A DNA stretch of 64,000 nt from Ignisphaera sp. (GCA_028275825.1 JAPWTX010000003.1:17463-81462); one strand, 5' to 3'; positions 1 through 9,073 are shown, numbered from the stretch's first letter. A program made the numbers and translations. Notes: generated from the sequence alone by a model not told the origin.

Positions 1-2
1 TG

Positions 3-296
3 CACAATCCTATAACTAATCAGGTTCTTTATGTGCCTATGAAGACAAAGGCTTTTTTAGTAGAAGCTAGTGGTAGAAGTATTTATTCCTTGGTCAATGA
101 AGGTGAAAATGTTAGTAGTGATAAAAAGCTATTTTATGTCGTTACAAATAAATCTGAAGTGAGAGTTATTAGGGCAGAGATCTCAGGAGTAGTTGTCTAT
201 GTTGGTGATGTTATAGGAAAATATGAGTCTGTGAATAAAATGCTTTGCATTATAGTGCGTGAGGAAGATGTCTACAGACTCCATAGATGCAGTTAA
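3..296 (+). CDS. DUF2118-like biotinyl/lipoyl-fold protein, 5' truncated by window edge
   Basis: The frame is open to the left edge, so the true start lies outside the window and only the C-terminal part of about 97 codons is seen. The visible part has the hammerhead pattern of biotinyl/lipoyl-like domains: a stretch around LFYVVTNKSEVRVIRAEISG, then GVVVYVGDVIGKYESV and a hydrophobic end strand. This resembles the C-terminal half of the archaeal DUF2118 family, whose function is unknown. I see no MKM-type lysine motif, so a true carrier role is not supported. The stop codon overlaps the start of gltX by about 30 to 40 bases, which suggests cotranscription. The family call is from pattern only. 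Confidence 0.6.
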   Translation, partial: HNPITNQVLYVPMKTKAFLVEASGRSIYSLVNEGENVSSDKKLFYVVTNKSEVRVIRAEISGVVVYVGDVIGKYESVNKMLCIIVREEDVYRLHRCS

Positions 297-2025
297 GCAG
301 ATTATTGAAAGAACAGCCTTAAAGTATGCTGTAGAGAATAGAATGAAATATGGTGAAGCTAAACAAGGCCCTGTTTTAAACAAGGTTCTAGGGGAATACA
401 GGCAGTTTAAGTCAATGGCTAGAGATATTGCGAAAATAGTTGAAGAAACAATTAAATATGTTAACAGCTTAAGTGCATCTGAATTACAGGACTTAGCAGA
501 AAAATTTGGGCTTTTAGAGCGTAAGGAGACCAAGAAAGAGGGAAGAGGACTACCTCCACTACCTAATGTAGAGCAATGGGGGGTCGTAATAACGAGATTT
601 GCTCCTAATCCAGATTTCCCCATTCATTTGGGTAATGCTAGAGCAGCTATTCTTAGCCATGAATATGCGAGGATGTATAAAGGGAAGTTTGTACTTAGGT
701 TTGAAGATACCGATCCAAGGATAAAGAGACCCCTCACGTTTTCATATAGAATTGTTGAGGAAGATCTTCTTTGGCTTGGCGTGAAATGGGATGAAGAATA
801 TGTGCAGAGCATGAGAATGGAGAAGTACTATGAGGTGGCTAGAAAGCTAATAGAACTTGGCTATGCTTATGTAGATCTGTGTAGAAGCATTGTATTTAGA
901 GAGCTGAGAAATGCAGGTAAAGCATGTCCTCACAGAGATCTCGATTCTTCTAAGCATATGGAGTTGTTCGAGAAAATACTTTTAGGGGAGTTTGGCGAAG
1001 GAGAAGCAGTAATAAGGTTAAAGACTGATTTAAACCACCCTGACCCAGCTATTAGAGACTGGGTCATGATGAGAATAATAGATGTTGAAAAATATCCACA
1101 CCCAGTTGTAGGCGATCGGTATAGGCTATGGCCGACATACAATTTTGCGGCAGCTATAGATGATCACTTCATGGGGGTAACTCACATTCTAAGAGGGAAG
1201 GAGCATGCTTTAAACACTTTGAAGCAGCTTTTTATATATAAATATCTTGGTTGGAAATATCCTGAAGTTGTTAATTTTGGAAGGGTAGGTTTAGAAGGGC
1301 TTATTCTCAGTAAGAGCTGGATTAAGGGTAAGCTAAGGGAAAGCCCTGGTAAATTCATGGGTTTTGACGACATTAGATTTGCAACGATATCAGGTCTTAG
1401 GAGGAGAGGTATTTTACCAGAGACGATAAGGGAAATCATACTCTCGCTTGGGCTCAGCCCTGCCGATGCGAGGATAAGTTGGGTGAATGTTGCAGCTGTG
1501 AATAGAAAGAATGTTGATCCAGTAGCAAAAAGGGTATTTGTAGTATGTAATCCTGTCAAGGTTCGTATAAGCGGTGTGGATCTACCTAAAGAAGTTGAGA
1601 TAAGCTATCACCCCTCTAAAAATCTTGGAAAGAGAAGAATTACTCTAACAAGACCTGAGGTGTTTATATCTTACTATGATATTGAAGAAGTGAAACCAGG
1701 TACTGTGATTAGACTTATGGAGTTATTTAACATGGAGATAAAGCATGTGAGTAAAGAAATTGTTGAAGCAATATATCATAGTGCAGGACTTGATGAGGCT
1801 AAAAAGTTGGGGGCGCAAATAATTCAATGGGTTGCATGCGAAAATAATTTAAAAGCTGAGGTTCTGAAGGTGGAGAATCTAAAGCTGAGGAAGGAGTATT
1901 GTGTTGCAGAGAGGGGTCTTGTAGAAATGGAGAGAGGTGAAATAGTGCAAATGGTTAGAATAGGCTTTGGAAGAATAGACAAAATCACAGGAAGCAAGGC
2001 TGTAATTGTGTATGCTCATGAGTAA
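259..2025 (+). CDS. gltX: Glutamyl-tRNA synthetase, archaeal (non-discriminating GlxRS clade)
   Basis: This class I aminoacyl-tRNA synthetase charges tRNA with glutamate in the cytosol; most archaea also use it to mischarge tRNA-Gln for GatDE or GatCAB. The 588-residue length is normal for archaeal GluRS. An archaeal N-terminal helical extension of about 100 residues precedes the Rossmann fold. The HIGH signature appears as HLGN near residues 123-126, after RFAPNPDFP, and the KMSKS loop appears as LSKS near residues 349-352. The C-terminal part is the beta-barrel anticodon domain of the GlnRS-like subclass. The listed GTG start at 259 could be replaced by ATG at 268; both overlap the upstream DUF2118 gene, consistent with an operon. 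Confidence 0.95.
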   Translation: MRKMSTDSIDAVKQIIERTALKYAVENRMKYGEAKQGPVLNKVLGEYRQFKSMARDIAKIVEETIKYVNSLSASELQDLAEKFGLLERKETKKEGRGLPPLPNVEQWGVVITRFAPNPDFPIHLGNARAAILSHEYARMYKGKFVLRFEDTDPRIKRPLTFSYRIVEEDLLWLGVKWDEEYVQSMRMEKYYEVARKLIELGYAYVDLCRSIVFRELRNAGKACPHRDLDSSKHMELFEKILLGEFGEGEAVIRLKTDLNHPDPAIRDWVMMRIIDVEKYPHPVVGDRYRLWPTYNFAAAIDDHFMGVTHILRGKEHALNTLKQLFIYKYLGWKYPEVVNFGRVGLEGLILSKSWIKGKLRESPGKFMGFDDIRFATISGLRRRGILPETIREIILSLGLSPADARISWVNVAAVNRKNVDPVAKRVFVVCNPVKVRISGVDLPKEVEISYHPSKNLGKRRITLTRPEVFISYYDIEEVKPGTVIRLMELFNMEIKHVSKEIVEAIYHSAGLDEAKKLGAQIIQWVACENNLKAEVLKVENLKLRKEYCVAERGLVEMERGEIVQMVRIGFGRIDKITGSKAVIVYAHE

Positions 2026-2036
2026 AACCTCATCAT

Positions 2037-2046
2037 ATCTTAAATA
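2037..2046 (+). promoter_or_regulatory. Putative TATA box for the L7Ae gene
   Basis: An A/T-rich motif (cttaaata core) lies in the 75-base gap between gltX and rpl7ae, about 55 bases before the L7Ae start. It is the only TATA-like motif in the gap, but L7Ae could also be read through from gltX. Confidence 0.35.
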
Positions 2047-2100
2047 CCCGAGACCTAGATACTACAGCAAATGTAAACAAGATGTGGAAAGGGATCTGAG

Positions 2101-2487
2101 ATGTCGAAACCATTTTATGTAAAATTTGAGGTGCCAACTGAAGTAGCGGAAAAGGCATATCAAGCATTGAAGAAGGCTAGGGAAACAGGGGGTAAAATTA
2201 GAAAGGGTACAAATGAGGTTACAAAGGGTGTAGAAAGGGGTCTATGTAAGCTAGTACTTGTAGCAGAAGATGTAGATCCACCAGAAGTTGTTGCACATCT
2301 ACCACTGCTTTGCGAAGAAAAGAAAGTGCCATACCTATATGTGCCTAGCAAGAAGAGATTAGGAGAAATGGCAGGAATAGAAGTAGCTGCAGCATCTGCA
2401 TGCATTGTGGAACCTGGCGAAGCAAAAGCAGATCTCGAGGAGCTTGTAGCTAGGTACCAAGAGCTGAGGGCAAAAGCAGGAAAGTAA
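2101..2487 (+). CDS. rpl7ae: Ribosomal protein L7Ae
   Basis: L7Ae binds kink-turns in 23S rRNA and is also the core protein of C/D and H/ACA sRNPs and of archaeal RNase P. The 128-residue length is normal. The RNA-binding signature [17 protein letters not shown] and the following [23 protein letters not shown] segment are clear. In many crenarchaea L7Ae, S28e and L24e are read in one direction, but here the next gene (S28e) is on the opposite strand. L7Ae is also the expected partner of the C/D box sRNA predicted at about 8.26 kb. Confidence 0.97.
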   Translation: MSKPFYVKFEVPTEVAEKAYQALKKARETGGKIRKGTNEVTKGVERGLCKLVLVAEDVDPPEVVAHLPLLCEEKKVPYLYVPSKKRLGEMAGIEVAAASACIVEPGEAKADLEELVARYQELRAKAGK

Positions 2488-2565
2488 ATAATTCTTAAAT
2501 GTAGAGATAGGCATATATGAAATCAGAAGAATTTTTTATCAATAGAAAATCTTTAACTTAGTTCA

Positions 2566-2829
2566 CTATCTTCTTACAGTTAGCTTCCTAGCCTCTCTCT
2601 CAGTTTCTCTCAATATAACTATATCGCCTACCCTTACAGGTCCTTTAACATTCCTTGTTAAAATTCTTCCTTTATCTCTACCCTCCAAGATTCTAACCCT
2701 TACTTGGATTACTTCACCAGTCACACCTGTCCTACCAATTATCTGTACAACTTCAGCTGGGAATCCTATTTTCTCAACAACATCAATTTCATAATCTTTG
2801 CTCTTATCCTCTACAACAACATTTGCCAT
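2566..2829 (-). CDS. rps28e: Ribosomal protein S28e
   Basis: Small-subunit protein with an OB/S1-like fold that contacts mRNA near the exit channel. The sequence is typical, with [19 protein letters not shown] and [20 protein letters not shown]. At 87 residues it has a slightly long N-terminus (about 15 residues before the conserved core). It lies tail to tail with rpl7ae and head to head with rpl24e, so it must have its own promoter in the 92-base gap before rpl24e. This inverted placement breaks the usual colinear L7Ae-S28e-L24e cluster. Confidence 0.96.
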   Translation of the reverse strand: MANVVVEDKSKDYEIDVVEKIGFPAEVVQIIGRTGVTGEVIQVRVRILEGRDKGRILTRNVKGPVRVGDIVILRETEREARKLTVRR

Positions 2830-2921
2830 GTTTTAACACCTCTGTTGGCATTAATTATTATGAAAAGAGCTTTTAAGCTTTAGCAAAAGATAGCTATACC
2901 AAAGCAGCTGGTGATCAATTA

Positions 2922-3110
2922 ATGGTCTCGAAGCATACATGCAGCTTTTGTGGAAGTGCTATTGAGCCTGGCACAGGACTTATGCTTGTGAGAAATGATG
3001 GTAGCATAATATGGTTTTGTTCAAGCAAATGCTATAAAAACTTTAGGATAGGTAGAGACCCTAAGAAATTGCCATGGACTAAGCTATATTTAGGTAGGAG
3101 TAGAAGTTAA
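2922..3110 (+). CDS. rpl24e: Ribosomal protein L24e
   Basis: Small zinc-ribbon protein of the large subunit, 62 residues, the normal archaeal length. Four cysteines form two pairs: CSFCG near residues 7-11 and CSSKC near residues 33-37. The family segment IEPGTGLMLVRNDGSIIWFC lies between them. It is divergent from rps28e. Nucleoside diphosphate kinase, which often follows L24e in crenarchaea, is not present here. Confidence 0.96.
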   Translation: MVSKHTCSFCGSAIEPGTGLMLVRNDGSIIWFCSSKCYKNFRIGRDPKKLPWTKLYLGRSRS

Positions 3111-3224
3111 AGCAGTTCTCAGCAGAGGGCATTACAACCACTATTTCAAGCTGTTCGCCAATTGTTTCCTAACTATTCGCAAGAGTTGTTCACATGGCAG
3201 ATTCGGTTCTTCCCCATCTTGGTG

Positions 3225-3262
3225 GAAAACCTCATCCTTCAGAATGAGGAGGGGTCAAAATC
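3225..3262 (+). other. Relic resembling the 3' end of a TnpB-associated RNA
   Basis: A hairpin with arms CCTCAT (3230-3235) and ATGAGG (3244-3249) encloses CCTTCAG and is followed by AGGGGTCAAAA. The same layout, CCTTCAG then a G-rich arm then AGGAGGTCAAA, occurs at 50587-50606. No tnpB lies beside it. It sits in the 235-base gap between convergent rpl24e and infB. I infer the leftover end of an IS200/IS605-type element; the family assignment rests on resemblance only. Confidence 0.3.
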
Positions 3263-3345
3263 TAGCTATGGATTTGCTGATTTATTACATCTACCTGCTT
3301 TTAGTTGAATTCGTTTTCTAGGGGTGGTCAAGAGAGGTAGAAAGC

Positions 3346-5172
3346 TCAAGAGCTTTTCAGAGTACTTTCAAGTGTTTTAAGTAGCAGAGAGTATTCAACG
3401 TCTTTTGTCGCCTTGATTTTAAGAATCTCTTTCAAGGTTTCAATGGCATCTGATGTGAGCATATTTCTATACTTAGTAACAAATGTTTTTGCATGATCAA
3501 ATGGTATATCTGTATAAAGTGTGTCTCCCTCACTAACATGTCTACCAACCATTACATTACCCTTTATTGATATTGCAACTTCTTGTCCTATTCTAGCTTC
3601 TTTAACTGTGTGCCCCATGTGTTGAATCTGCATTATCTCACCTATCCTCTTGCCATCAGCTCTCATAAGTGGTACACCAGCTCTTATTAAACCACCCAAA
3701 ACCTCTATACCCACAATTGCTGGATCGCTTCTTCTGAATACAAAACCTGGCAATATCTTTATTTTGGCTGGAGGCACTAAGGATTCGAATTCTTTCTGCA
3801 ATTCCATTTTCTTTTCGTTTTCAACCCATTGTAAATATTCTTCGACAAGCCTGTATATTATATTACTTGAGAAGACCTTTATCCCTTCCCTCTTTATAAG
3901 ATCCTCAGCTTCAGGTAAAAGCTTTGTATTAAACAGTAGTATGACACCATAATACCTGTTATTCTTTGCAACAATCGAAGCCTCTATAACTTCTCTCTTT
4001 GTTAAGGGGCCTACATCAGCCAACCTAACTGGTATACCTTTCTTGCTAAGAGCATTGATAACGGCCTCTAGAGTTCCAAGAGCATCAGCTTTCACCACCA
4101 CTCCATTAACATCCCTCTTAAACCTAACTGCCTCAACCTCTTCTATAACAAGCTTCCTATAATTTTCCACATCTTCTTCGCTAGGCACAACATATAATGG
4201 TGAGCCTGCTATAACCTCTTCTAGATTGGGTGCAACAATTCTGATGCCTGCTGCAGCAGACACCTCATCAACTACCTTTAACTCTGTTTTCGCAATTCTT
4301 ATATCAGTTACAGATTTTGGCATTAGTATTGCCCTAATCTTCGTAACTATAGAGCCATTTATCCCTGCTAGCACGATGAGGTCTTTCTCCTTAATGGTGC
4401 CATCATAAAGTATAACATCTATAGCTGTGCCATATCCTGGCTGCTCCTTAACTTCGAGAACCACACCCTTACCAGGACCCTCAACGTAAACAAGCTTATC
4501 ACCTATGAATTTTTGTGCCATTCCAGCCACTACTGCAAGTAACTCAGCAATTCCTTCTCCTGTTTTTGCTGAAACAGGTACTATAGGTACTACCTTTAAG
4601 AAGTCTCTAACCTTCTCAAATAAATCTGCTGCAACACTGTAGTTAGAAAACTGGGCTATAAGCTTGTAAAGAGCCCCTTCAAGCCTTTTTATAACTGCAG
4701 GGTCCTGTCTTTTTAAACTCATTGAAATAGGTTCATCGGAGTTCGGCTTCCAACCAGGTATTTTATCTATTTTGTTAGCCGCTATGACAAAGGGAACCCC
4801 TCGAGATCTCAATATATCTATGCTTTCAACTGTCTGGGGCATGACACCTTCGTTGATATCTACAACCAATATCGCTATGTCAGCAACGCTACCACCTCTT
4901 TTTCTCAGATTAGAGAAAAGTTCGTGACCAGGTGTGTCGATAAAGAGAAGCCCCGGTATTGTCAGTCTAACAGGGATCACCTTCTTAAGTGGCTCTATCA
5001 CCTTCTCAATAATTGATGTGGGGATATTGCTAGCTCCTATATGCTGCGTCATTTCCCCAGCCTCCTTCTTTACAACAGCAGTACCCCTAATTTTATCAAG
5101 CAGCGTAGTCTTTCCATGGTCTACATGGCCAAGCACAACAACAATTGGTTGCCTAAGCCTCTTCTCACTCAC
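3346..5172 (-). CDS. infB: Translation initiation factor aIF5B (IF2 homologue)
   Basis: GTPase that promotes ribosomal subunit joining and stabilises initiator tRNA. All G motifs are visible: GHVDHGKT near residues 15-22, DTPGH, and NKID, followed by SAKTGEG. The 608-residue length matches archaeal aIF5B, which lacks the long N-terminal region of the eukaryotic protein. No intein is present; some archaeal infB genes carry one. It is divergent from rps6e with 145 bases between, and convergent with rpl24e. Confidence 0.97.
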   Translation of the reverse strand: MSEKRLRQPIVVVLGHVDHGKTTLLDKIRGTAVVKKEAGEMTQHIGASNIPTSIIEKVIEPLKKVIPVRLTIPGLLFIDTPGHELFSNLRKRGGSVADIAILVVDINEGVMPQTVESIDILRSRGVPFVIAANKIDKIPGWKPNSDEPISMSLKRQDPAVIKRLEGALYKLIAQFSNYSVAADLFEKVRDFLKVVPIVPVSAKTGEGIAELLAVVAGMAQKFIGDKLVYVEGPGKGVVLEVKEQPGYGTAIDVILYDGTIKEKDLIVLAGINGSIVTKIRAILMPKSVTDIRIAKTELKVVDEVSAAAGIRIVAPNLEEVIAGSPLYVVPSEEDVENYRKLVIEEVEAVRFKRDVNGVVVKADALGTLEAVINALSKKGIPVRLADVGPLTKREVIEASIVAKNNRYYGVILLFNTKLLPEAEDLIKREGIKVFSSNIIYRLVEEYLQWVENEKKMELQKEFESLVPPAKIKILPGFVFRRSDPAIVGIEVLGGLIRAGVPLMRADGKRIGEIMQIQHMGHTVKEARIGQEVAISIKGNVMVGRHVSEGDTLYTDIPFDHAKTFVTKYRNMLTSDAIETLKEILKIKATKDVEYSLLLKTLESTLKSS

Positions 5173-5317
5173 TTTTTACACCAATTCTAGCGTAATTGAG
5201 ATAACAACTATAAAAATCTGTGCTAGGAACCACTAATACTAAACTTCAAAATAGCTTTTTAGGCCTCATTTAAAACTATTGCAGAAGAGCTGCATGTAAC
5301 AAGGGTGCTTAAATCTA

Positions 5318-5974
5318 ATGCCAGATTTCAAAATAGTAATTTCGGATCCTTCAATTAAAAAAGTTAGGGTAGTGCCGGTCAAAGTTGTTGGAGTACCAGA
5401 CCTTCCATATAGTGAAAACCACAAGGAACAACGAGAGTTTGTACAATGTAAGGCAAACCCCAAGCTCATAGAGATGTTAAACCCTGAGCTTGGAGTAGTT
5501 ATAATTAGGATATGGAAGAATAGAGCAAATAAAGAAAAAGTGAACATAGCGGCCAAGGTAGTTGAAGATACAGCGCTAGACATGCAAACAGTTCTTGTAC
5601 CAGAGTCACTCTTACGTGAAAAACTCGGGGTAGGAGAAGCTATAGGAGAAATATTCCGAGCCCCAGCATTTCAGATAAGAGTTAGTGGGGCAGAGGCCTC
5701 CAGGCTTGTTGGATTGAAGATAGGCGATAAATTTGATGGCTCGCTAATAGGGCTTAACAACATTCAGCTAGAGATTAGAGGAGGTTCAGACTTAGCGGGG
5801 TTTCCAATGCGTATCGATATTAGTGGACCTGTGAAGAAATATGTTTTATTTTCGCAAGGACCTGGCTTTAGGCCCAAAGAAAATGGTGAAAGAAGAAGAA
5901 AGCTTGTTAGAGGCGATACTATTTCAGAAGACATTGTACAGATAAATGCTGTTGCAATTCTAACCAAGAGTTAG
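5318..5974 (+). CDS. rps6e: Ribosomal protein S6e
   Basis: Small-subunit protein. The conserved S6e core is in the C-terminal half, with RLVGLKIGDKFDGSLIGL, a GGSDLAGFPMR segment, and GPGFRPKENGERRRKLVRG ending in DTISEDIVQIN. The protein has 218 residues because of an N-terminal domain of about 90 residues before the core, as seen in crenarchaeal S6e. It lies 30 bases upstream of the aIF2 gamma gene, the usual archaeal S6e-aIF2 gamma pairing. Confidence 0.95.
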   Translation: MPDFKIVISDPSIKKVRVVPVKVVGVPDLPYSENHKEQREFVQCKANPKLIEMLNPELGVVIIRIWKNRANKEKVNIAAKVVEDTALDMQTVLVPESLLREKLGVGEAIGEIFRAPAFQIRVSGAEASRLVGLKIGDKFDGSLIGLNNIQLEIRGGSDLAGFPMRIDISGPVKKYVLFSQGPGFRPKENGERRRKLVRGDTISEDIVQINAVAILTKS

Positions 5975-6004
5975 GGAACATAAAGACTTTTCTCTATTAA
6001 TATC

Positions 6005-7258
6005 TTGGACTTGGGTGTCAACGTGAGTAAAAAAGGAATGGGTATACCAAGCATAATTATAGGTGTTGTGGGGCACGTAGATCATGGAAAGACAACTCTT
6101 GTCCAGGCTTTAACAGGTATATGGACAGCCAGGTATTCCGAAGAACTTAAGCGGTCTATGACTATACGGCTTGGTTATGCTCAGGGCTCTATACTTTATT
6201 GCGAGGGAGTAGAACCACCATCGTCATACATAATGCATATAGATTCTTGCCCAGGTAATGTAGAGCCAAAATTCTTGAAAACAGTGTCATTTGTTGATGC
6301 ACCAGGTCATGAAGTCCTTATGGCTACAATGCTTTCTGGAGCAGCATTGATGGATGCAGCCATACTTGTGGTAGCAGCTAATGAGCCTTGCCCACAGCCG
6401 CAAACGATTGAACATACAAAGGCACTTGAAATTCTTGGTGTAGAGCAAGTAGTTGTAGTGCAAAATAAGATAGATGTTATGCCTCTTGAGAAGGTTCGTG
6501 AAAACTATAAACAGATTAAAGAATTTTTAGAGACTACAAAGTATTCTAAAGCTCCAATTATTCCAGTAAGTGCTTTACATAGGGTAAATGTGGATGTTAT
6601 TGCTATGGCTATTGCTAAGCTATTTAGAGAGCCAGATCGAATTCTGGGGAAACCTGCACTAATGCAAATTGCAAGAAGCTTTGATGTTAACCTTCCCGGC
6701 ACACCTCCAGAGAAGCTTGTGGGAGGCATTGTTGGGGGTGCGCTAATGAAAGGGGAAATTAGAGTGGGTGACGAGGTTGTAATTAAACCTGGGGTGAGAA
6801 TAGTTTCGAAGAGCAGGATTACTTATGAACCTTTGTCGACAGAAATTACAAGCATAAGATATGGAGAGATCGAATCAGATACTGCTAGGCCTGGAGGTCT
6901 TGTTGCTCTAGGAACAAAACTGGATCCATCGTTGACAAAGGGCGATGCTCTTCGAGGACAAGTTTTGGGGCACGACATTCCTGATGCCGTACAGGATATT
7001 AGAGTTGAATATAGAATGTTAGATAAGGTTGTTGGAACAAAGGAAGCTATGCAGCCACCTAGACCCAAGGCAAAAGATATGCTAACGCTAATTATTGGCA
7101 CAAGATATGTAAATGCAGTTGTAGAAAGTGTAACTAGAGAAGAGCTTGAGGCGAAGTTGAATGAACCTGTAGTTGTGTTAAAGGGAAATAGAGTTGCAAT
7201 ACTAATGAAAATTGGGGCAAGGCTTAGGTTAGTTGGTTGGGGTCATGTGATAGGCTAA
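6005..7258 (+). CDS. eif2g: Translation initiation factor aIF2, gamma subunit
   Basis: The GTPase core of aIF2 delivers initiator Met-tRNA to the 30S subunit. It has GHVDHGKTT near residues 23-31, DAPGHE, and QNKIDVM, then two beta-barrel domains, at 417 residues (usual is about 411-415). The cysteine pattern of the zinc knuckle after the G1 region is reduced: I see YCEG and DSCPGN rather than two complete CxxC pairs. The TTG start at 6005 is listed, but GTG at 6023 is equally good. The stop overlaps the ATG of the PIN gene by one base (TAATG), so the two are translationally coupled. Confidence 0.96.
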   Translation: MDLGVNVSKKGMGIPSIIIGVVGHVDHGKTTLVQALTGIWTARYSEELKRSMTIRLGYAQGSILYCEGVEPPSSYIMHIDSCPGNVEPKFLKTVSFVDAPGHEVLMATMLSGAALMDAAILVVAANEPCPQPQTIEHTKALEILGVEQVVVVQNKIDVMPLEKVRENYKQIKEFLETTKYSKAPIIPVSALHRVNVDVIAMAIAKLFREPDRILGKPALMQIARSFDVNLPGTPPEKLVGGIVGGALMKGEIRVGDEVVIKPGVRIVSKSRITYEPLSTEITSIRYGEIESDTARPGGLVALGTKLDPSLTKGDALRGQVLGHDIPDAVQDIRVEYRMLDKVVGTKEAMQPPRPKAKDMLTLIIGTRYVNAVVESVTREELEAKLNEPVVVLKGNRVAILMKIGARLRLVGWGHVIG

Positions 7259-7656
7259 TGGAATGCATCATTATTTTAGACACAAGTGCACTTTTTATAG
7301 TAGCTGAAAATCTAGCCTCACTTGATAGTATTTATGAAATTGCTGGCGAGTGCAAAATTGTTGTTATAAGGCATGTAGTTGAGGAATTAGAAAATATAGC
7401 TAAGAGAGAGCACGGCAGAAAAGCGTTTTTAGCTAAGTGGATTTTACAAAACATAATACCAAGGCTTAGGGTAGTGGATATAGAATTCCAAGGACAAGTT
7501 GATGATGCTATCGTGGAATACGCTCATGAACTCATGGAAAAGGGTATTAAGGGTATGGTGGCTACAACTGATGGAAAAATCAAAGAAAGGGTACTGAGAA
7601 AAGGTATTAGGGTTATTACATATAGGGAATCAGAGAAAATCTTTGAAGTTCTCTAA
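7258..7656 (+). CDS. Fcf1/Utp24-like PIN-domain ribonuclease
   Basis: Small PIN-domain endonuclease, most likely the archaeal counterpart of Fcf1 that acts in rRNA processing. Acidic residues expected of the metal site are visible: D in IILDTSALF near the N-terminus, E in VVEELE, and D in VATTDGKIKERV near the C-terminus. The family call relies on context, since in archaea this gene usually sits between aIF2 gamma and rpoE, as here. I chose ATG at 7258 because it overlaps the aIF2 gamma stop as TAATG; an upstream in-frame start at 7237 would add seven residues with no conserved look. Confidence 0.85.
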   Translation: MECIIILDTSALFIVAENLASLDSIYEIAGECKIVVIRHVVEELENIAKREHGRKAFLAKWILQNIIPRLRVVDIEFQGQVDDAIVEYAHELMEKGIKGMVATTDGKIKERVLRKGIRVITYRESEKIFEVL

Positions 7657-7711
7657 AAATCTTTTAAATGTCTAAATTTCAGTATAGTGAGTAATAGTTG
7701 GTGGCATCACT

Positions 7712-8251
7712 TTGTTTAGGGTCTTCAGACTTAGAGATGTTGTCAGAGTAGACCCTGCTAGAATGGATAAACCTCTAGAGGAAGTAGTATTTGAAGAGCT
7801 TAGAAAAAAGTATGAGGGATTAAAAGACAGAACACTGGGCATAATAATAGCAGTAACGGATATTAATGTAGATCCGATGGGGTATATACCAATAGGAGAT
7901 GGCGCTCCATATCACGTCACGGAGTTCACAGTTCTAAGCTATGTTCCGATAGTTAATGAAGTTGTGGAAGGCACTGTTGAAACTGTAGGTAGAAGTGGTA
8001 TAACGGTGAACATAGGGCCTATAGAAGGCTTTGTTCATATTCAGCAGATAGCAGATGATGAGGTTTCATATGAAATTGCAAGGAATATCATTATGTGTAA
8101 GAATACAAAGAAGTTTGTGGCACATGGAGACATGGTAAGAGCACGAATAACCAGTGTTTCACTAGGAACACCGGGAAGACCACCCCGCGTTAATATGACC
8201 ATGAGACAACCATACCTTGGCAAGCTTGACTGGATTGTAAAGAAACAGTAA
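7712..8251 (+). CDS. rpo7: RNA polymerase subunit Rpo7 (E')
   Basis: Stalk subunit of archaeal RNA polymerase that pairs with Rpo4 and binds nascent RNA. The 179 residues contain the N-terminal RNP-like domain (MFRVFRLRDVVRV) and the C-terminal S1/OB domain (EGTVETVGRSGITVNIGP then GFVHIQQI). It starts with TTG. Archaeal genomes usually have spt4 (RpoE'') immediately downstream; here spt4 is 46 kb away on the other strand at 54150-54362, and the downstream gap holds a C/D box sRNA instead. Confidence 0.96.
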   Translation: MFRVFRLRDVVRVDPARMDKPLEEVVFEELRKKYEGLKDRTLGIIIAVTDINVDPMGYIPIGDGAPYHVTEFTVLSYVPIVNEVVEGTVETVGRSGITVNIGPIEGFVHIQQIADDEVSYEIARNIIMCKNTKKFVAHGDMVRARITSVSLGTPGRPPRVNMTMRQPYLGKLDWIVKKQ

Positions 8252-8260
8252 ACTAATTAT

Positions 8261-8307
8261 GTGATGATCCTTGTAAGGTCTGATAAGTGATGAAAAAAGG
8301 CTTCTGA
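8261..8307 (+). ncRNA. C/D box sRNA (2'-O-methylation guide)
   Basis: All four boxes are present in the right order and spacing: C box GTGATGA at 8261-8267, a 12-base guide at 8268-8279, D' box CTGA at 8280-8283, a 3-base spacer, C' box GTGATGA at 8287-8293, a 10-base guide at 8294-8303, and D box CTGA at 8304-8307. This compact plan is that of archaeal C/D sRNAs bound by L7Ae, Nop5 and fibrillarin. It lies 10 bases after rpo7 and just before the next gene, so it may be processed from the rpo7 transcript. By the N+5 rule each guide would methylate the base paired to the fifth position upstream of its D or D' box. I did not identify the targets. Confidence 0.85.
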
Positions 8308-8312
8308 CTACA

Positions 8313-8729
8313 ATGGTTTGGATTAGCAAGAAAGAAATAGCATACTACATAATCTTAAGGGAGGAATTTAGGGATAGAGTTTTCAACCTAGGTGAGGCAA
8401 TAGACTTATTACAGCTTTTTGGGTCAAGGAATGTTGCTAGAAAGGTCATTAAAAATTTAGTGAAGAAAGGGTTCATAAAGGAAATAGATAGTTTGAATTA
8501 TAAGATGGGTGATCTTGAAGGAGCTTTTAAGAAACTGCTTTATGAGTACATCAGGCAGAGGTTTTATAGGGCATTGAAGTCTAGAGGCTATGGCATTACT
8601 GTTGATAGAGAAGGTAATAAGAGGTTAATCGTAGTGTGTAAAGAGGATGCAGAACCCTGGTTGCAACTACTAGCTTCACTAAAAGAATTTGGTATCAATG
8701 TAGTGAAATGTAAAAAAGAGTTACATTAA
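8313..8729 (+). CDS. Hypothetical protein with possible winged-helix N-terminus
   Basis: Not recognised. The 138-residue product is basic. Its first 60 residues alternate helices in a way that suits a winged-helix domain (AIDLLQLFGSRNVARKVIKN then LVKKGFIKEI). A second part (RALKSRGYGITVDREGNKRL and a C-terminal helix-strand unit) could be a small alpha/beta domain. It follows rpo7 and the C/D box sRNA on the same strand. If the region downstream of rpo7 was rearranged, as argued in the findings, this gene is probably not an original member of the rpo7 operon. The fold suggestion is inference. Confidence 0.7.
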   Translation: MVWISKKEIAYYIILREEFRDRVFNLGEAIDLLQLFGSRNVARKVIKNLVKKGFIKEIDSLNYKMGDLEGAFKKLLYEYIRQRFYRALKSRGYGITVDREGNKRLIVVCKEDAEPWLQLLASLKEFGINVVKCKKELH

Positions 8730-8779
8730 TATATTGGGACAAGCTATGATGCTGAAATCCTGCTATAATGTTTTTATAG

Positions 8780-9073
<294 letters not shown>

